Source: Runella rosea (GTDB taxonomy: Bacteria > Bacteroidota > Bacteroidia > Cytophagales > Spirosomataceae). Taken from it: a DNA stretch of 64,000 nt. Below are positions 46,894 to 55,316 of this stretch, in pieces. The notes under the pieces are model-generated. The model was not told where the DNA came from. It did no database searches and saw only the letters and a program-made list of their open reading frames with translations. A program made the translations under genes and the position numbers. Every line of letters starts with the position of its first letter. Positions within the stretch are counted from its first letter, which is position 1. The stretch is from assembly GCF_003325355.1 (NCBI RefSeq), contig NZ_CP030850.1, forward strand, positions 5,511,501 through 5,575,500, read 5' to 3'.

Positions 46894-47922
46894 ATGAAAA
46901 AAATACTTTTTTTACTCCTAATCTTAAACTCCTCCATCGGGGTGCAGGGGGCTTTTGCCCAATCGGGCAAAGTTGTCAGCTTTGTGCTCAACTCAAAAGC
47001 ACTCCAAAACACAGGAGGCGAAGACCCTAACCGTAAGGTGTCGATTTATCTTCCACCCAATTACGACGGTTCTTCGCAGCGTTATCCTGTCATTTACTAC
47101 TTACACGGCTTCATGGGAAAAGATAACATTTTCGCCCAAATGCAAGCCATTTTGGATGAAGGCATAAAACGCAATAAAATTCGCCCGTTTATTTTTGTTC
47201 AAGCTGACCACTTTACGCTTTATGAAGGAAGTTTTTATTCAAACTCTTCATTGACAGGAAATTGGGATGAGTTTGAATCAAAAGAGCTGGTCGAATACGT
47301 GGACAAAAACTTCCGAACCCTTGCGACTCGCGAAAGCCGTGGCATTGCGGGGCATTCGATGGGAGGCTATGGCGCCTTCAAAATAGGGATGCTTCATCCA
47401 GAGGTTTTTAGTAGCATTTACGCCTTGAGTCCAGGGTTATTGGCAATGGTCAAGGAATTTGGACCCAACAGCCCCTCATTCAAGGAAGTACAAAACGTAA
47501 AAACGCAGGAAGATTTAAAGAAAACCTATTATCCAAAAGTGTTGGTAGCCGTTGCTCGGGCGTGGTCGCCCAATCCCAACAAACCTCCGTTTTACTGTGA
47601 TTTCCCATTTAGCTACGAAGGTGATAAAATGATAGTGAATCAGGCAGTTTTGGAAAAATGGGAGGCCAATATGCCTGTTTATATGGTCAACAAATACGCT
47701 GATAATCTACGTAAACTAACCGCCATCAAACTCGATTGGGGGCGCAATGACTCACCCCGTTTTCCCATCCAAATCGGGATGCTGAGTCAGCGGTTAGAGA
47801 ATCTTGGCATTAATCACTACGCAGAAGAATACATTGGCGACCATGGCAATAAAATCTGGACTACCGATGGGCGGGTTTTGAATGATTTGTTGCCGTTTTT
47901 TAATGATTATTTGAAATTTTGA
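46894..47922 (+). CDS. Secreted CE1-like esterase
   Basis: A 342-residue alpha/beta hydrolase with signal peptide (ending GAFAQ). It shows VSIYLPPNYDGSSQRYPVIYY with YLHGFMG, the nucleophile Ser155 in AGHSMGGYGAFK, and catalytic His in YIGDHGNKIW. It is of the esterase-D/feruloyl-esterase type but lacks the E-set domain of its relative at 44513. It is followed 12 bases later by the sulfatase start, which implies coupled expression. Confidence 0.88.
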   Translation: MKKILFLLLILNSSIGVQGAFAQSGKVVSFVLNSKALQNTGGEDPNRKVSIYLPPNYDGSSQRYPVIYYLHGFMGKDNIFAQMQAILDEGIKRNKIRPFIFVQADHFTLYEGSFYSNSSLTGNWDEFESKELVEYVDKNFRTLATRESRGIAGHSMGGYGAFKIGMLHPEVFSSIYALSPGLLAMVKEFGPNSPSFKEVQNVKTQEDLKKTYYPKVLVAVARAWSPNPNKPPFYCDFPFSYEGDKMIVNQAVLEKWEANMPVYMVNKYADNLRKLTAIKLDWGRNDSPRFPIQIGMLSQRLENLGINHYAEEYIGDHGNKIWTTDGRVLNDLLPFFNDYLKF

Positions 47923-47934
47923 TAATTGTCATTT

Positions 47935-49566
47935 ATGAAAAAGCTAACTCTTTCTATCGCTGCCTTAGCGGTCATTGCTATTGGTATATTTTCGTTCAGA
48001 CAAGTTAATGAGAAAAAACGTGGTAATGCGGCACGCCGACCCAATATCGTATTCATCATGTCAGACGACCATGCGTATCAGGCGATTTCGGCGTATGATA
48101 CAAGGCTTACGCAAACCCCAAATATTGACCGAATTGCCAAGGAAGGGATGCTTTTTAGCAACGCTTGCGTCACCAATTCTATCTGTGCGCCATCGAGGGC
48201 CGTGATTTTAACGGGAAAACACAGTCACCTGAATGGGAAAATTGATAATAACTTCCCGTTTGACACTACCAATATTACCTTCCCTCAGCTACTTCAGGCC
48301 AATGGCTACGAGACGGCAATGTTTGGGAAATTACACTTTGGAAATAGTCCCAAAGGATTTGACGAGTTTAAGATTTTGCCCGACCAAGGCGACTATTACA
48401 ACCCTGACTTTATCACCAAAAAAGAGGGTAGAAAGAAAATCATGGGCTATGTCACGGATATTATCACGGACATGACACTCAACTGGTTGGGAAAAGAAAG
48501 AGACAAAGAAAAACCGTTCTTTTTGGCTTATTTGCACAAAGCGCCTCACCGCGAATGGCTTCCTGCCGAACGCCATTTCAAGGAATTTATCAACAAAAAA
48601 TTTCCTGAGCCTACCACGCTTTTTGACAACTATGACGGTCGCGGAAGTGCCTCTAAGCAAGCCGAAATGAACCTTCTGACGCACATGAACTGGGCGGGTG
48701 ATTCCAAAATCAAGCCCGAAAACATGGATAAATTGGGCATCAAAGAGTCGCATCCATACGATAAACGCAATTATAACTACACAGTTGGACGAATGAATGC
48801 CGAGCAGCGAAAAGTGTGGGATGCAACTTACGACAAAATGAACGAAGAGTTCATTAAAAACTATCCCAAAATGAGCGAAACCGACAAAATGAAATGGCGG
48901 TACCAACGCTATATGCAAGATTATTTGGGCTGTATCGCTTCAGTAGATGAAGGGGTAGGCAAAGTGTTAGACTTTCTGAAAGCGAATGGCCTAGAAGAAA
49001 ATACTATCGTCGTCTATACCTCTGACCAAGGTTTTTATTTGGGCGAACACGGCTGGTTTGATAAGCGTTTTATCTTCGACGAGTCCTTTAAAACACCTTT
49101 GTTGGTAAAATGGCCTGGGGTCATTAAGCCTGCTTCTAAAAATAGCCAAATGGTGCAAAATCTGGACTTTGCTCAAACTTTTTTGGAAGCTGCGGGTGTA
49201 AAACCTCCTGCCGATATGCAGGGTGAAAGTTTGATTCCTATTTTTAAAGGGCAAGGCAAAAATTTCAGGGACGCGGCCTACTACCATTATTACGAATATC
49301 CAGGTATTCACATGGTGAAACGGCACTACGGAATTGTAACCGAAAAATACAAGTTGGTTCACTTTTATTATGACGTCGACGAATGGGAGTTATATGACCG
49401 TGCCAACGACAAAAATGAGCTTAAAAACGTCTATAACGACCCCAAATATGCCAACATAAAAGCAGAAATGCACAAAAAATTGGCGGCACTTCGTGTCAAA
49501 TACAAAGATTCCGAAACACTGGATAAGATGTATATTGAAAAGTACAAACAACTAAAAAAGGGCTAA
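47935..49566 (+). CDS. Type I sulfatase
   Basis: The 543-residue alkaline-phosphatase-fold protein begins with an export signal or anchor (LTLSIAALAVIAIGIFSF). It has VFIMSDDHAYQAISAY for calcium binding and the formylglycine motif CAPSRAVILTGKHSH with Cys84 (CxPSR), then TSDQGFYLGEHGWFDKRF. It removes sulfate esters in the periplasm after Cys84 is oxidised by a maturase encoded elsewhere. The C-terminal YYHYYEYPG and ELYDRANDKNELKN fit the N-sulfoglucosamine/heparan-type branch, but specificity is not settled by this. ATG 47935 is preferred over TTG 47926. Confidence 0.92.
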   Translation: MKKLTLSIAALAVIAIGIFSFRQVNEKKRGNAARRPNIVFIMSDDHAYQAISAYDTRLTQTPNIDRIAKEGMLFSNACVTNSICAPSRAVILTGKHSHLNGKIDNNFPFDTTNITFPQLLQANGYETAMFGKLHFGNSPKGFDEFKILPDQGDYYNPDFITKKEGRKKIMGYVTDIITDMTLNWLGKERDKEKPFFLAYLHKAPHREWLPAERHFKEFINKKFPEPTTLFDNYDGRGSASKQAEMNLLTHMNWAGDSKIKPENMDKLGIKESHPYDKRNYNYTVGRMNAEQRKVWDATYDKMNEEFIKNYPKMSETDKMKWRYQRYMQDYLGCIASVDEGVGKVLDFLKANGLEENTIVVYTSDQGFYLGEHGWFDKRFIFDESFKTPLLVKWPGVIKPASKNSQMVQNLDFAQTFLEAAGVKPPADMQGESLIPIFKGQGKNFRDAAYYHYYEYPGIHMVKRHYGIVTEKYKLVHFYYDVDEWELYDRANDKNELKNVYNDPKYANIKAEMHKKLAALRVKYKDSETLDKMYIEKYKQLKKG

Positions 49567-49596
49567 AGTACTTGAATTAAAAACTTCTAATTACCA

Positions 49597-50892
49597 ATGC
49601 TTTCCCTCCTCGGTTTTGCTACGATTCTCGTCTTTTTGGCAGTCATCATGTCAAAAAAAATGTCAGTGATGACTGCCCTAGTCATTACGCCCGTCGCTTT
49701 TGGGCTAATGGCGGGCTTTAATCCCAAAGAACTCGGCGATTTTGCCTTGGCGGGTATAAAGCAAGTAGCACCAACGGGGGTATTGCTGATGTTTGCGGTG
49801 CTATACTTTGCCACCATGCTCGATGCAGGTCTGTTTGATCCCGTCATTGCGGCCATTGTCAGGTCGGTCGAAGGCGACCCACTCAAAGTGATTATGGGAA
49901 CAGCCATTCTCACCATGATTGTTCACCTCGACGGCGACGGTACTGCGACTTTTATGATTGTGTTGTCGGCATTTTTACCCATTTACAAACAACTAAAAAT
50001 CAACCGAAAAATCTTGGCGAGTATCGTTGCGTTAAGCGTAGGGCCGTTACATTTGGTGCCTTGGTCTGGAACTTCTGCCCGGGCCATTTCTACGCTCAAA
50101 AGCGACGCCGTTCATATTTTCAATCCAAACATTCCTGCCATTATAGCGGGTATTGTTTGGGTACTTTTTGTAGCGTATTGGTTTGGGCAAAAAGAAAGAA
50201 AGCGTCTCGGAATCATTGAGTTTGAATACAGTCACAAAGACAATCTAAGTACAGAACAGCAGTATTTGCGCCGCCCCAAACTGCTCATTATCAACGCTAT
50301 CCTTACCATCGCGCTTATTGTAGCCTTGACCAAAGGATGGCTTCCCGCCCCTGTTTTGTTTGTAATAGCTAGCATGTTTGCTTTGCTGATTAACTACCCA
50401 AAACTCGCTGATCAACAGAAGGTTGTCAAAAGCCACGGCACCAATATATTTTTGGTTTCGAGCATGATTTTTGCCGCAGGCATCTTTTCGGGGATTCTTA
50501 CGGGTGCCAAAATGATTGACGCCATGGCAAATTCATTGGTAGCGCTCATTCCTCACCAACACGCCAGTTGGCTGCCTACCCTGACCGCACTCACGAGCCT
50601 GCCTGCCAGCATTCTTTTTACTCCCGATGCCTATTACTTTGGGGTGGTTCCCATTTTGAGCCAAACCGCTACCCAATTTGGCCTTGACCCACTGGAAATT
50701 GGACGGGCTGCATTGCTTGGGCAAATGACTGTTGGCTTTCCCATCAGTCCGCTCACGGCATCCACTTTCTTGCTAGTAGGTCTTGCAGAAGTGGATTTAG
50801 GCGAACACCAACGCCACACATTTTTCTGGGCGTGGGGCACAACGATTGTAATGACGTTGATCGCGCTTTTGACGGGCTCAATTCATTTGTAA
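49597..50892 (+). CDS. CitMHS-family citrate/H+ or metal-citrate transporter
   Basis: The 431-residue membrane protein has about 11-12 helices and the CitMHS landmarks: ITPVAFGLMAGFNPKELGDF, HLDGDGTATFMIVLSAFLP, PWSGTSARAISTLK and the C-terminal GFPISPLTASTFLLVGLAEVDLGEHQR. The family takes up citrate with protons, often as a metal complex. Following a sulfatase by 30 bases, it probably imports a carboxylate released by the locus; the exact substrate is inferred. The transposase gene begins 2 bases after its stop. Confidence 0.9.
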   Translation: MLSLLGFATILVFLAVIMSKKMSVMTALVITPVAFGLMAGFNPKELGDFALAGIKQVAPTGVLLMFAVLYFATMLDAGLFDPVIAAIVRSVEGDPLKVIMGTAILTMIVHLDGDGTATFMIVLSAFLPIYKQLKINRKILASIVALSVGPLHLVPWSGTSARAISTLKSDAVHIFNPNIPAIIAGIVWVLFVAYWFGQKERKRLGIIEFEYSHKDNLSTEQQYLRRPKLLIINAILTIALIVALTKGWLPAPVLFVIASMFALLINYPKLADQQKVVKSHGTNIFLVSSMIFAAGIFSGILTGAKMIDAMANSLVALIPHQHASWLPTLTALTSLPASILFTPDAYYFGVVPILSQTATQFGLDPLEIGRAALLGQMTVGFPISPLTASTFLLVGLAEVDLGEHQRHTFFWAWGTTIVMTLIALLTGSIHL

Positions 50893-50894
50893 AA

Positions 50895-51539
50895 ATGGAA
50901 AAATTTCAGAATAAATACCGTATTGCATCTGCACGTGCCTCTTGGTGGGATTATGGGTGGAATGGCGCCTATTTTATAACGATTTGTACAAAAAATCGCG
51001 AACATTTTTTTGGTAAAATAGTCAATCGTAAAATGCAATTATCATCCATCGGTGTCCTCGCCGACGTTTTTTGGCACGAAATTAAAAACCATGCAAAAAA
51101 TATTGAATTAGGGGCATTTGTGGTTATGCCAAATCATATTCATGGGATTTTGATTTTGGATAAACCTGAAAATGAATCGTTTACCAACGAAAACGTTGGT
51201 AATAACGAAAATGTTGGTAATAACAATAACGTTGGTAATAACGTAGAGACAAGGCATGCCTTGTCTCTACAATCGACGATACAACCGCAAACCCCTGCCC
51301 AACAACGGTTTCAAAATCAGGGACAGAATACCGTGTCATCCATCATTGGTTCGTACAAATCGGCCGTTACAAAACATTGTAATCGGCTGCAACTAACCGA
51401 TAATGACGGGGTAGAATTTGGTTGGCAATCTAGGTTTCATGACCATATAATCCGAAACGATGCCGAATACCAACGCATTAACGATTATATCGAAAACAAC
51501 CCCAAAAATTGGGACAACGATAAATTTCATACATTGTAG
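50895..51539 (+). CDS. REP-associated tyrosine transposase (RAYT), IS200-like
   Basis: The 214-residue protein is a Y1 transposase of the REP-associated type: an opening GAYFITICTKNREHFFG, the HUH motif PNHIHGILIL (His81, His83), catalytic Tyr154 in SIIGSYKSAVTKH, and the closing WQSRFHDHIIRNDAEYQRI. It probably cuts and joins single-stranded DNA at palindromic repeats. The middle (residues about 90-130) is unusual, with a VGNN tandem repeat and VETRHALSLQ, which is encoded by a perfect 28-nt palindrome. A second palindrome copy supplies the TAG stop. ATG 50895 is chosen over an in-frame extension into the CitMHS gene. Confidence 0.9.
   Translation: MEKFQNKYRIASARASWWDYGWNGAYFITICTKNREHFFGKIVNRKMQLSSIGVLADVFWHEIKNHAKNIELGAFVVMPNHIHGILILDKPENESFTNENVGNNENVGNNNNVGNNVETRHALSLQSTIQPQTPAQQRFQNQGQNTVSSIIGSYKSAVTKHCNRLQLTDNDGVEFGWQSRFHDHIIRNDAEYQRINDYIENNPKNWDNDKFHTL
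51195..51242 (+). repeat. 18-bp tandem repeat inside the RAYT gene
   Basis: Units beginning GTTGGTAATAAC occur at 51195, 51213 and 51231 (the last partial), encoding VGNNEN, VGNNNN, VGNN. They abut the left edge of the 28-nt palindrome. Length is a multiple of three, so copy-number change would keep the frame. Confidence 0.85.
51243..51270. repeat. Perfect 28-nt palindrome within the RAYT reading frame
   Basis: The sequence is GTAGAGACAAGGCA followed at once by its exact reverse complement. It reads VETRHALSLQ in frame and disrupts the usual RAYT spacing between the HUH motif and Tyr154. A copy with one mismatch lies at the gene end. Confidence 0.88.
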
Positions 51540-51563
51540 AGGCAAGGCATGCCTTGTCTCTAC
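51536..51563. repeat. Second palindrome copy that contains the RAYT stop codon
   Basis: The same 28-nt element with one change in the left arm (GTAGAGGCAAGGCA) overlaps the 3' end of the gene; bases 51537-51539 are the TAG stop. No T run follows, so it is a REP-type element and not a terminator. Confidence 0.85.
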
Positions 51564-51589
51564 TACAATACAATGGGTAATAAATAACC

Positions 51590-52948
51590 ATGAAACAAAC
51601 AATCAGGATAGGCTGCGGGGCAGGTTTCTCGGGCGATAGACTCGAACCCGCCGTAATTCTAGCCGAACAAGGAAATTTAGATTATTTGGTGTTAGAATGT
51701 TTGGCCGAACGTACCATTGCCCTTGCCCAAAAACGAAAACGTGCCGACGCTACCAAAGGCTACGACCCCCTGTTGGAACGGCGTATCGAGCATCTGTTGC
51801 CCATTTTGGTCAAAAATAATGTTTGTCTCATTACCAATATGGGCGCAGCAAACCCCATTGAAGGTGCAAAGAAAATACTAGAAATTGCCCAAAAACAAGG
51901 TGTTCGCGTAAAAGTAGCGGCCGTCATCGGCGACGAGTTGAGTGAAAAGTTAAAAGAGATGAGTGATGAGATTTTTACGTTCAATAATGAAGATTTTGCC
52001 ATAAACCTCATTAAAAACCACTCATCTCATAACCCTCCATTCTCCCCGCTCATTTCCGCCAATGCGTACATGGGTGTTGAGGGGATTTTGGAAGCGTTGA
52101 AGACAGAGGCACAAATCATAATCACGGGAAGAGTCGCTGACCCATCGTTGTTTTTAGCACCGATGATACACGAGTTTGGATGGGCTACCGACGATTATAA
52201 TTTGTTGGGACAAGGTACGGTAGTAGGGCATTTGTTGGAATGTGCGGGGCAAATAACGGGTGGCTATTTTGCCGACCCAATCACAAAACCTGTGACAAAC
52301 ATGGACACCTTGGGACACCCCTTTGCGGATGTTTTTGCCGATGGTTCGGCCATCATTGGCAAGGTAGAAGATACGGGGGGAGTCGTTAATCTGGCTACGG
52401 TCAAAGAACAATTATTGTACGAAGTCGTCAATCCTTATGCTTATCTAACCCCCGATGTTTCGGCAAATTTTACGACGGTACAATTGGAAGAAATTGCCGA
52501 AAACCAGGTCAAAGTGTGGGGTGGAACAGGCCATGAGAAACCCCCGACACTCAAGGTAAGTGTGGGTTATCAGGCTGGTTTTCTAGGAGAAGGCGAAATT
52601 TCGTACGCAGGTCATAATGCACTCGCAAGGGCACAATTAGCAGGCGATACCCTCGAAAAAAGGCTCAAAGCCGATTTCCCCGATTTACGAACAGATTATG
52701 TTGGTGTTTCGGCTATTCATCGAACTGATTTTGAACGCCAAATTGAGCCTTATGAAGTGAGATTACGCCTAGCCTCCAACGCCGACACAGCCCAAAAAGC
52801 TGCCCTAATTGGCGAAGAAGTAGAAGCCCTTTACACCAATGGCCCTGCAGGAGGTGGCGGCGCCAGAAAATACGTTACCGAACTTGTCGGAATTGTATCG
52901 GTTTTGGTGGATAGAAAAAATGTGATTCCAGAGATAGTATTATTTTGA
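51590..52948 (+). CDS. AtuA-family protein (DUF1446)
   Basis: The 452 residues match the acyclic terpene utilisation AtuA/DUF1446 family, with IRIGCGAGFSGDRLEPA, CLAERTIALAQKRK, ITGRVADPSLFLAP, YFADPITKPVTNMDTLGHPF and NGPAGGGGARKY near the end. In Pseudomonas AtuA belongs to citronellol/geraniol catabolism, but most relatives have unknown roles, often beside carboxylate transporters. The usual C-terminal companion domain is encoded here as a separate gene 2 bases downstream. It probably acts on a small carboxylic acid imported by the CitMHS protein (inference). Confidence 0.9.
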   Translation: MKQTIRIGCGAGFSGDRLEPAVILAEQGNLDYLVLECLAERTIALAQKRKRADATKGYDPLLERRIEHLLPILVKNNVCLITNMGAANPIEGAKKILEIAQKQGVRVKVAAVIGDELSEKLKEMSDEIFTFNNEDFAINLIKNHSSHNPPFSPLISANAYMGVEGILEALKTEAQIIITGRVADPSLFLAPMIHEFGWATDDYNLLGQGTVVGHLLECAGQITGGYFADPITKPVTNMDTLGHPFADVFADGSAIIGKVEDTGGVVNLATVKEQLLYEVVNPYAYLTPDVSANFTTVQLEEIAENQVKVWGGTGHEKPPTLKVSVGYQAGFLGEGEISYAGHNALARAQLAGDTLEKRLKADFPDLRTDYVGVSAIHRTDFERQIEPYEVRLRLASNADTAQKAALIGEEVEALYTNGPAGGGGARKYVTELVGIVSVLVDRKNVIPEIVLF

Positions 52949-52950
52949 AT

Positions 52951-53256
52951 ATGAAACTATACCAAATTGCCCATAGCCGTGCAGGAGATAAGGGTAATAT
53001 CTCCACCCTTTCGTTGATTCCGTACGACCCGAAAGACTATGAACATCTGTGTGAAAAAGTAACGGTAGAAAGGGTTAAAGAGCATTTAAAAGACATCGTT
53101 TCAGGTGAAATTGTACGGTACGAAATGTCAAATATTTCGTCGTTACTATTTGTTTGTCAAAATGCCTTACTAACAGGCGTAACGACCTCATTAGCAATAG
53201 ATACACACGGAAAAGCATTGAGCTATGCGTTGTTAGAAATGCAGATTGAGCCTTAG
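52951..53256 (+). CDS. AtuA-related small protein (companion domain)
   Basis: The 101-residue protein (AHSRAGDKGNISTLSLIPYD, LKDIVSGEIVRYEMSNISS, LLFVCQNALLTGVTTSLAID) corresponds to the small domain that in longer AtuA proteins is fused to the DUF1446 part. It begins 2 bases after the AtuA stop, so the two should be translated together and form a complex. ATG 52951 is preferred over TTG 52945, which overlaps the upstream stop. It is convergent with the MFS gene, with only one base between the stops. Confidence 0.88.
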   Translation: MKLYQIAHSRAGDKGNISTLSLIPYDPKDYEHLCEKVTVERVKEHLKDIVSGEIVRYEMSNISSLLFVCQNALLTGVTTSLAIDTHGKALSYALLEMQIEP

Positions 53257-53257
53257 T

Positions 53258-54454
53258 TTATTTCATCCTAAATAAAATCACAAAAGCCGAGAGGGCGGTC
53301 AGACCACCGACGCCAAGGATGGACGCGTCAACCCCCAGTGCATCGGCAACGATACCCGTGAACAAAGCCCCGATGGCATAGCCTAAATCTCGCCAAAATC
53401 GAAAAGTACCGAGACTTTCGGCGCGTTGGAGGGGATTGGTGTACTCAGAAATAGCGTTCAGAAAAGTGGGATAAACAAGTGCCGTTCCCATCCCTAAAAA
53501 TATTCCAATCAGGGTAAATTGGAGAAAGTTACTGGCCCAAATCAATGCCACGATACCGACGGCTTGGAGGAGCATTCCCCAAAATAGGAGCATTTTTTTT
53601 GCGTAGATGTCTGAAAGTTTGCCCGTGACCAACTGACTCAGTCCCCAAACCGAGGGGTAAACGGCGGTCAAAATGCCGATTTGGGCGGGCGTGAAGTGCT
53701 TGGTTAGCAGAAGCAACGGCAGTATTCCCCAAATCATGCCGTCGTTGAGGTTGTTGATTAAACCCGCTTGGGTGATGGCACCCAATGATTTGTGTCGAAA
53801 AGTAGTATCCCAAAACGGACTTTTTAGCGTTGGGATACTACTTTTTTGGTTTTCTTTTGAAACATGCTGACGGGTATCTTTGACAAACAATAAAGTCAGC
53901 ACTAAACCCATGGTGGCAAATCCAATACCCAAATAAAAAGGATACGGTCTAACTCCATAACGTTCAGAGATATAGCCCGTCAGGAAGGCCACTAGTCCTA
54001 CCGAAAGATAACCCGCAAATTCGTTGATGCCGACCGCGAGCCCCCGATTTTTGTCGCCGACGAGGTCAATTTTCATCATCACCGCCGCACTCCAACTCAA
54101 CCCCTGATTTATACCTAATAGGATATTGCCAAGCACAATCCACGACCAACTCGGTGCATAAATCAGAATAAACGGCACGGGTAAGGCAAACAGCCACCCA
54201 ATCACCAATAGCCTTTTTCGTCCCAACGAGTTGGCGAGTTTACCCGTAAAATAGTTAACAATGGCTTTTGTAATGCCAAACGTAACGATGAATGATAAAA
54301 GCGCGGTTTTGGAAGCGATGCCAAATTCTTGTTCGGCGAGTTGTGGCAGAATCGAGCGTTCAAGCCCAATCATGCCGCCCACAAAGGCATTGATGATGAC
54401 CAGAAGGGCAAATTGCCGCCAGTTTTCTTTGAGTCCTAATTGAATGGTTTCCAT
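53258..54454 (-). CDS. MFS transporter
   Basis: A 398-residue major facilitator protein with about 12 membrane helices. The first half has the loop motif FTGKLANSLGRKRLLVIGW and the second GKLSDIYAKKMLLFWG, the duplicated MFS signature A. It resembles efflux or metabolite carriers, but no substrate can be assigned. A Crp/Fnr-type regulator gene lies upstream on the same strand, 86 bases away, and may control it. Confidence 0.9.
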   Translation of the reverse strand: METIQLGLKENWRQFALLVIINAFVGGMIGLERSILPQLAEQEFGIASKTALLSFIVTFGITKAIVNYFTGKLANSLGRKRLLVIGWLFALPVPFILIYAPSWSWIVLGNILLGINQGLSWSAAVMMKIDLVGDKNRGLAVGINEFAGYLSVGLVAFLTGYISERYGVRPYPFYLGIGFATMGLVLTLLFVKDTRQHVSKENQKSSIPTLKSPFWDTTFRHKSLGAITQAGLINNLNDGMIWGILPLLLLTKHFTPAQIGILTAVYPSVWGLSQLVTGKLSDIYAKKMLLFWGMLLQAVGIVALIWASNFLQFTLIGIFLGMGTALVYPTFLNAISEYTNPLQRAESLGTFRFWRDLGYAIGALFTGIVADALGVDASILGVGGLTALSAFVILFRMK

Positions 54455-54540
54455 GTGGGAATGTTAATTTCCCCACAAAGGTCAGCCCCCTGACAACGGA
54501 TTCCTTTTACATTTGTTAAATAATCGAAACGTCAACGCGG

Positions 54541-55107
54541 TTATTTGAGGGTGGCGCGAATTCGGCTGAGGCTCACTTGTGTGATGCCCAGAAAGGACGC
54601 AATGTATTTGAGCGGTACGCGTCGTAGGAGGTCGGGGGCTTCGTGCAGCAGGGCAGAATAGCGCTCTTCGGCGGTATGAAATTGCAGACTTTCCATGCGA
54701 TTGACGGTTTCGACGTAGCCCTTTTCGAAGATTTTCCGAAAGAGACGCTCAATGGACGGGTGAATATCGTAGAGCCTGAAAAGTTGGGTTGCGTTGATGG
54801 CAATAAGCTCGGCATCTTCTACGATTTGAATGGCCTTGCGCGACGGTTTTGTTGTAAAGAGACTCTCCACGCGGGCAATAATGCTATTTTCAAAAGAGAA
54901 CGACTCCGTGATGTCGATGCCATCTTTGTAATAATAAATGCGCGCAATGCCCTTTTTTACAAAGTAAATGGTGCGGCAAGTATGACCGATGGGTTGTAGT
55001 TCCTCGTTTTTTTTGAGATTAATCACCGAACATATCTCCCGAATAGCTGCTTGTGCCTCGGTCGGTAACGGTTGAAACTGAGCAAAAAAACGAAAAAGTG
55101 TCTCCAT
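54541..55107 (-). CDS. Crp/Fnr-family transcriptional regulator
   Basis: The 188 residues form a cyclic-nucleotide-binding-like sensor domain (LKKNEELQPIGHTCRTIYFV, RIYYYKDGIDITESFS) and a C-terminal helix-turn-helix (VPLKYIASFLGITQVSLSRIR). There are no iron-sulfur cysteines, so it is not an Fnr proper; the beta-roll lacks the full cAMP pocket, as in most Bacteroidota members. ATG 55107 is preferred over an in-frame start 13 codons upstream. It probably controls the MFS gene downstream. Confidence 0.88.
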   Translation of the reverse strand: METLFRFFAQFQPLPTEAQAAIREICSVINLKKNEELQPIGHTCRTIYFVKKGIARIYYYKDGIDITESFSFENSIIARVESLFTTKPSRKAIQIVEDAELIAINATQLFRLYDIHPSIERLFRKIFEKGYVETVNRMESLQFHTAEERYSALLHEAPDLLRRVPLKYIASFLGITQVSLSRIRATLK

Positions 55108-55316
55108 TTTGTAAAGATAATGGAAGGGGCCTAAAAGTGGGAACAAAGAAAAAATGAAGGTAATAGCAAAACAAATGATGATAGGTTATGAAGGTGTTTA
55201 TAGGACCGTAAAATAGAAAAATAAGTACGTTTTCGGAGGTAGAAAGTAGATAAAGGAGTGGGTTGGTGTTTTATTTTTTTAATGAAAGAGATTCTAACGT
55301 TTATCATTATTTTACG

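Noticed and set aside
50832-50894. Longer RAYT start inside the CitMHS gene
   Set aside because: The extra 21 residues come from another frame of CitMHS; the family begins at the ATG at 50895.
51195-51242. CRISPR-like repeat
   Set aside because: Units are contiguous, coding in frame, with no spacers and no cas genes nearby.
51243-51270. Palindrome as intrinsic terminator
   Set aside because: It is inside a reading frame, fully symmetrical and has no T run.
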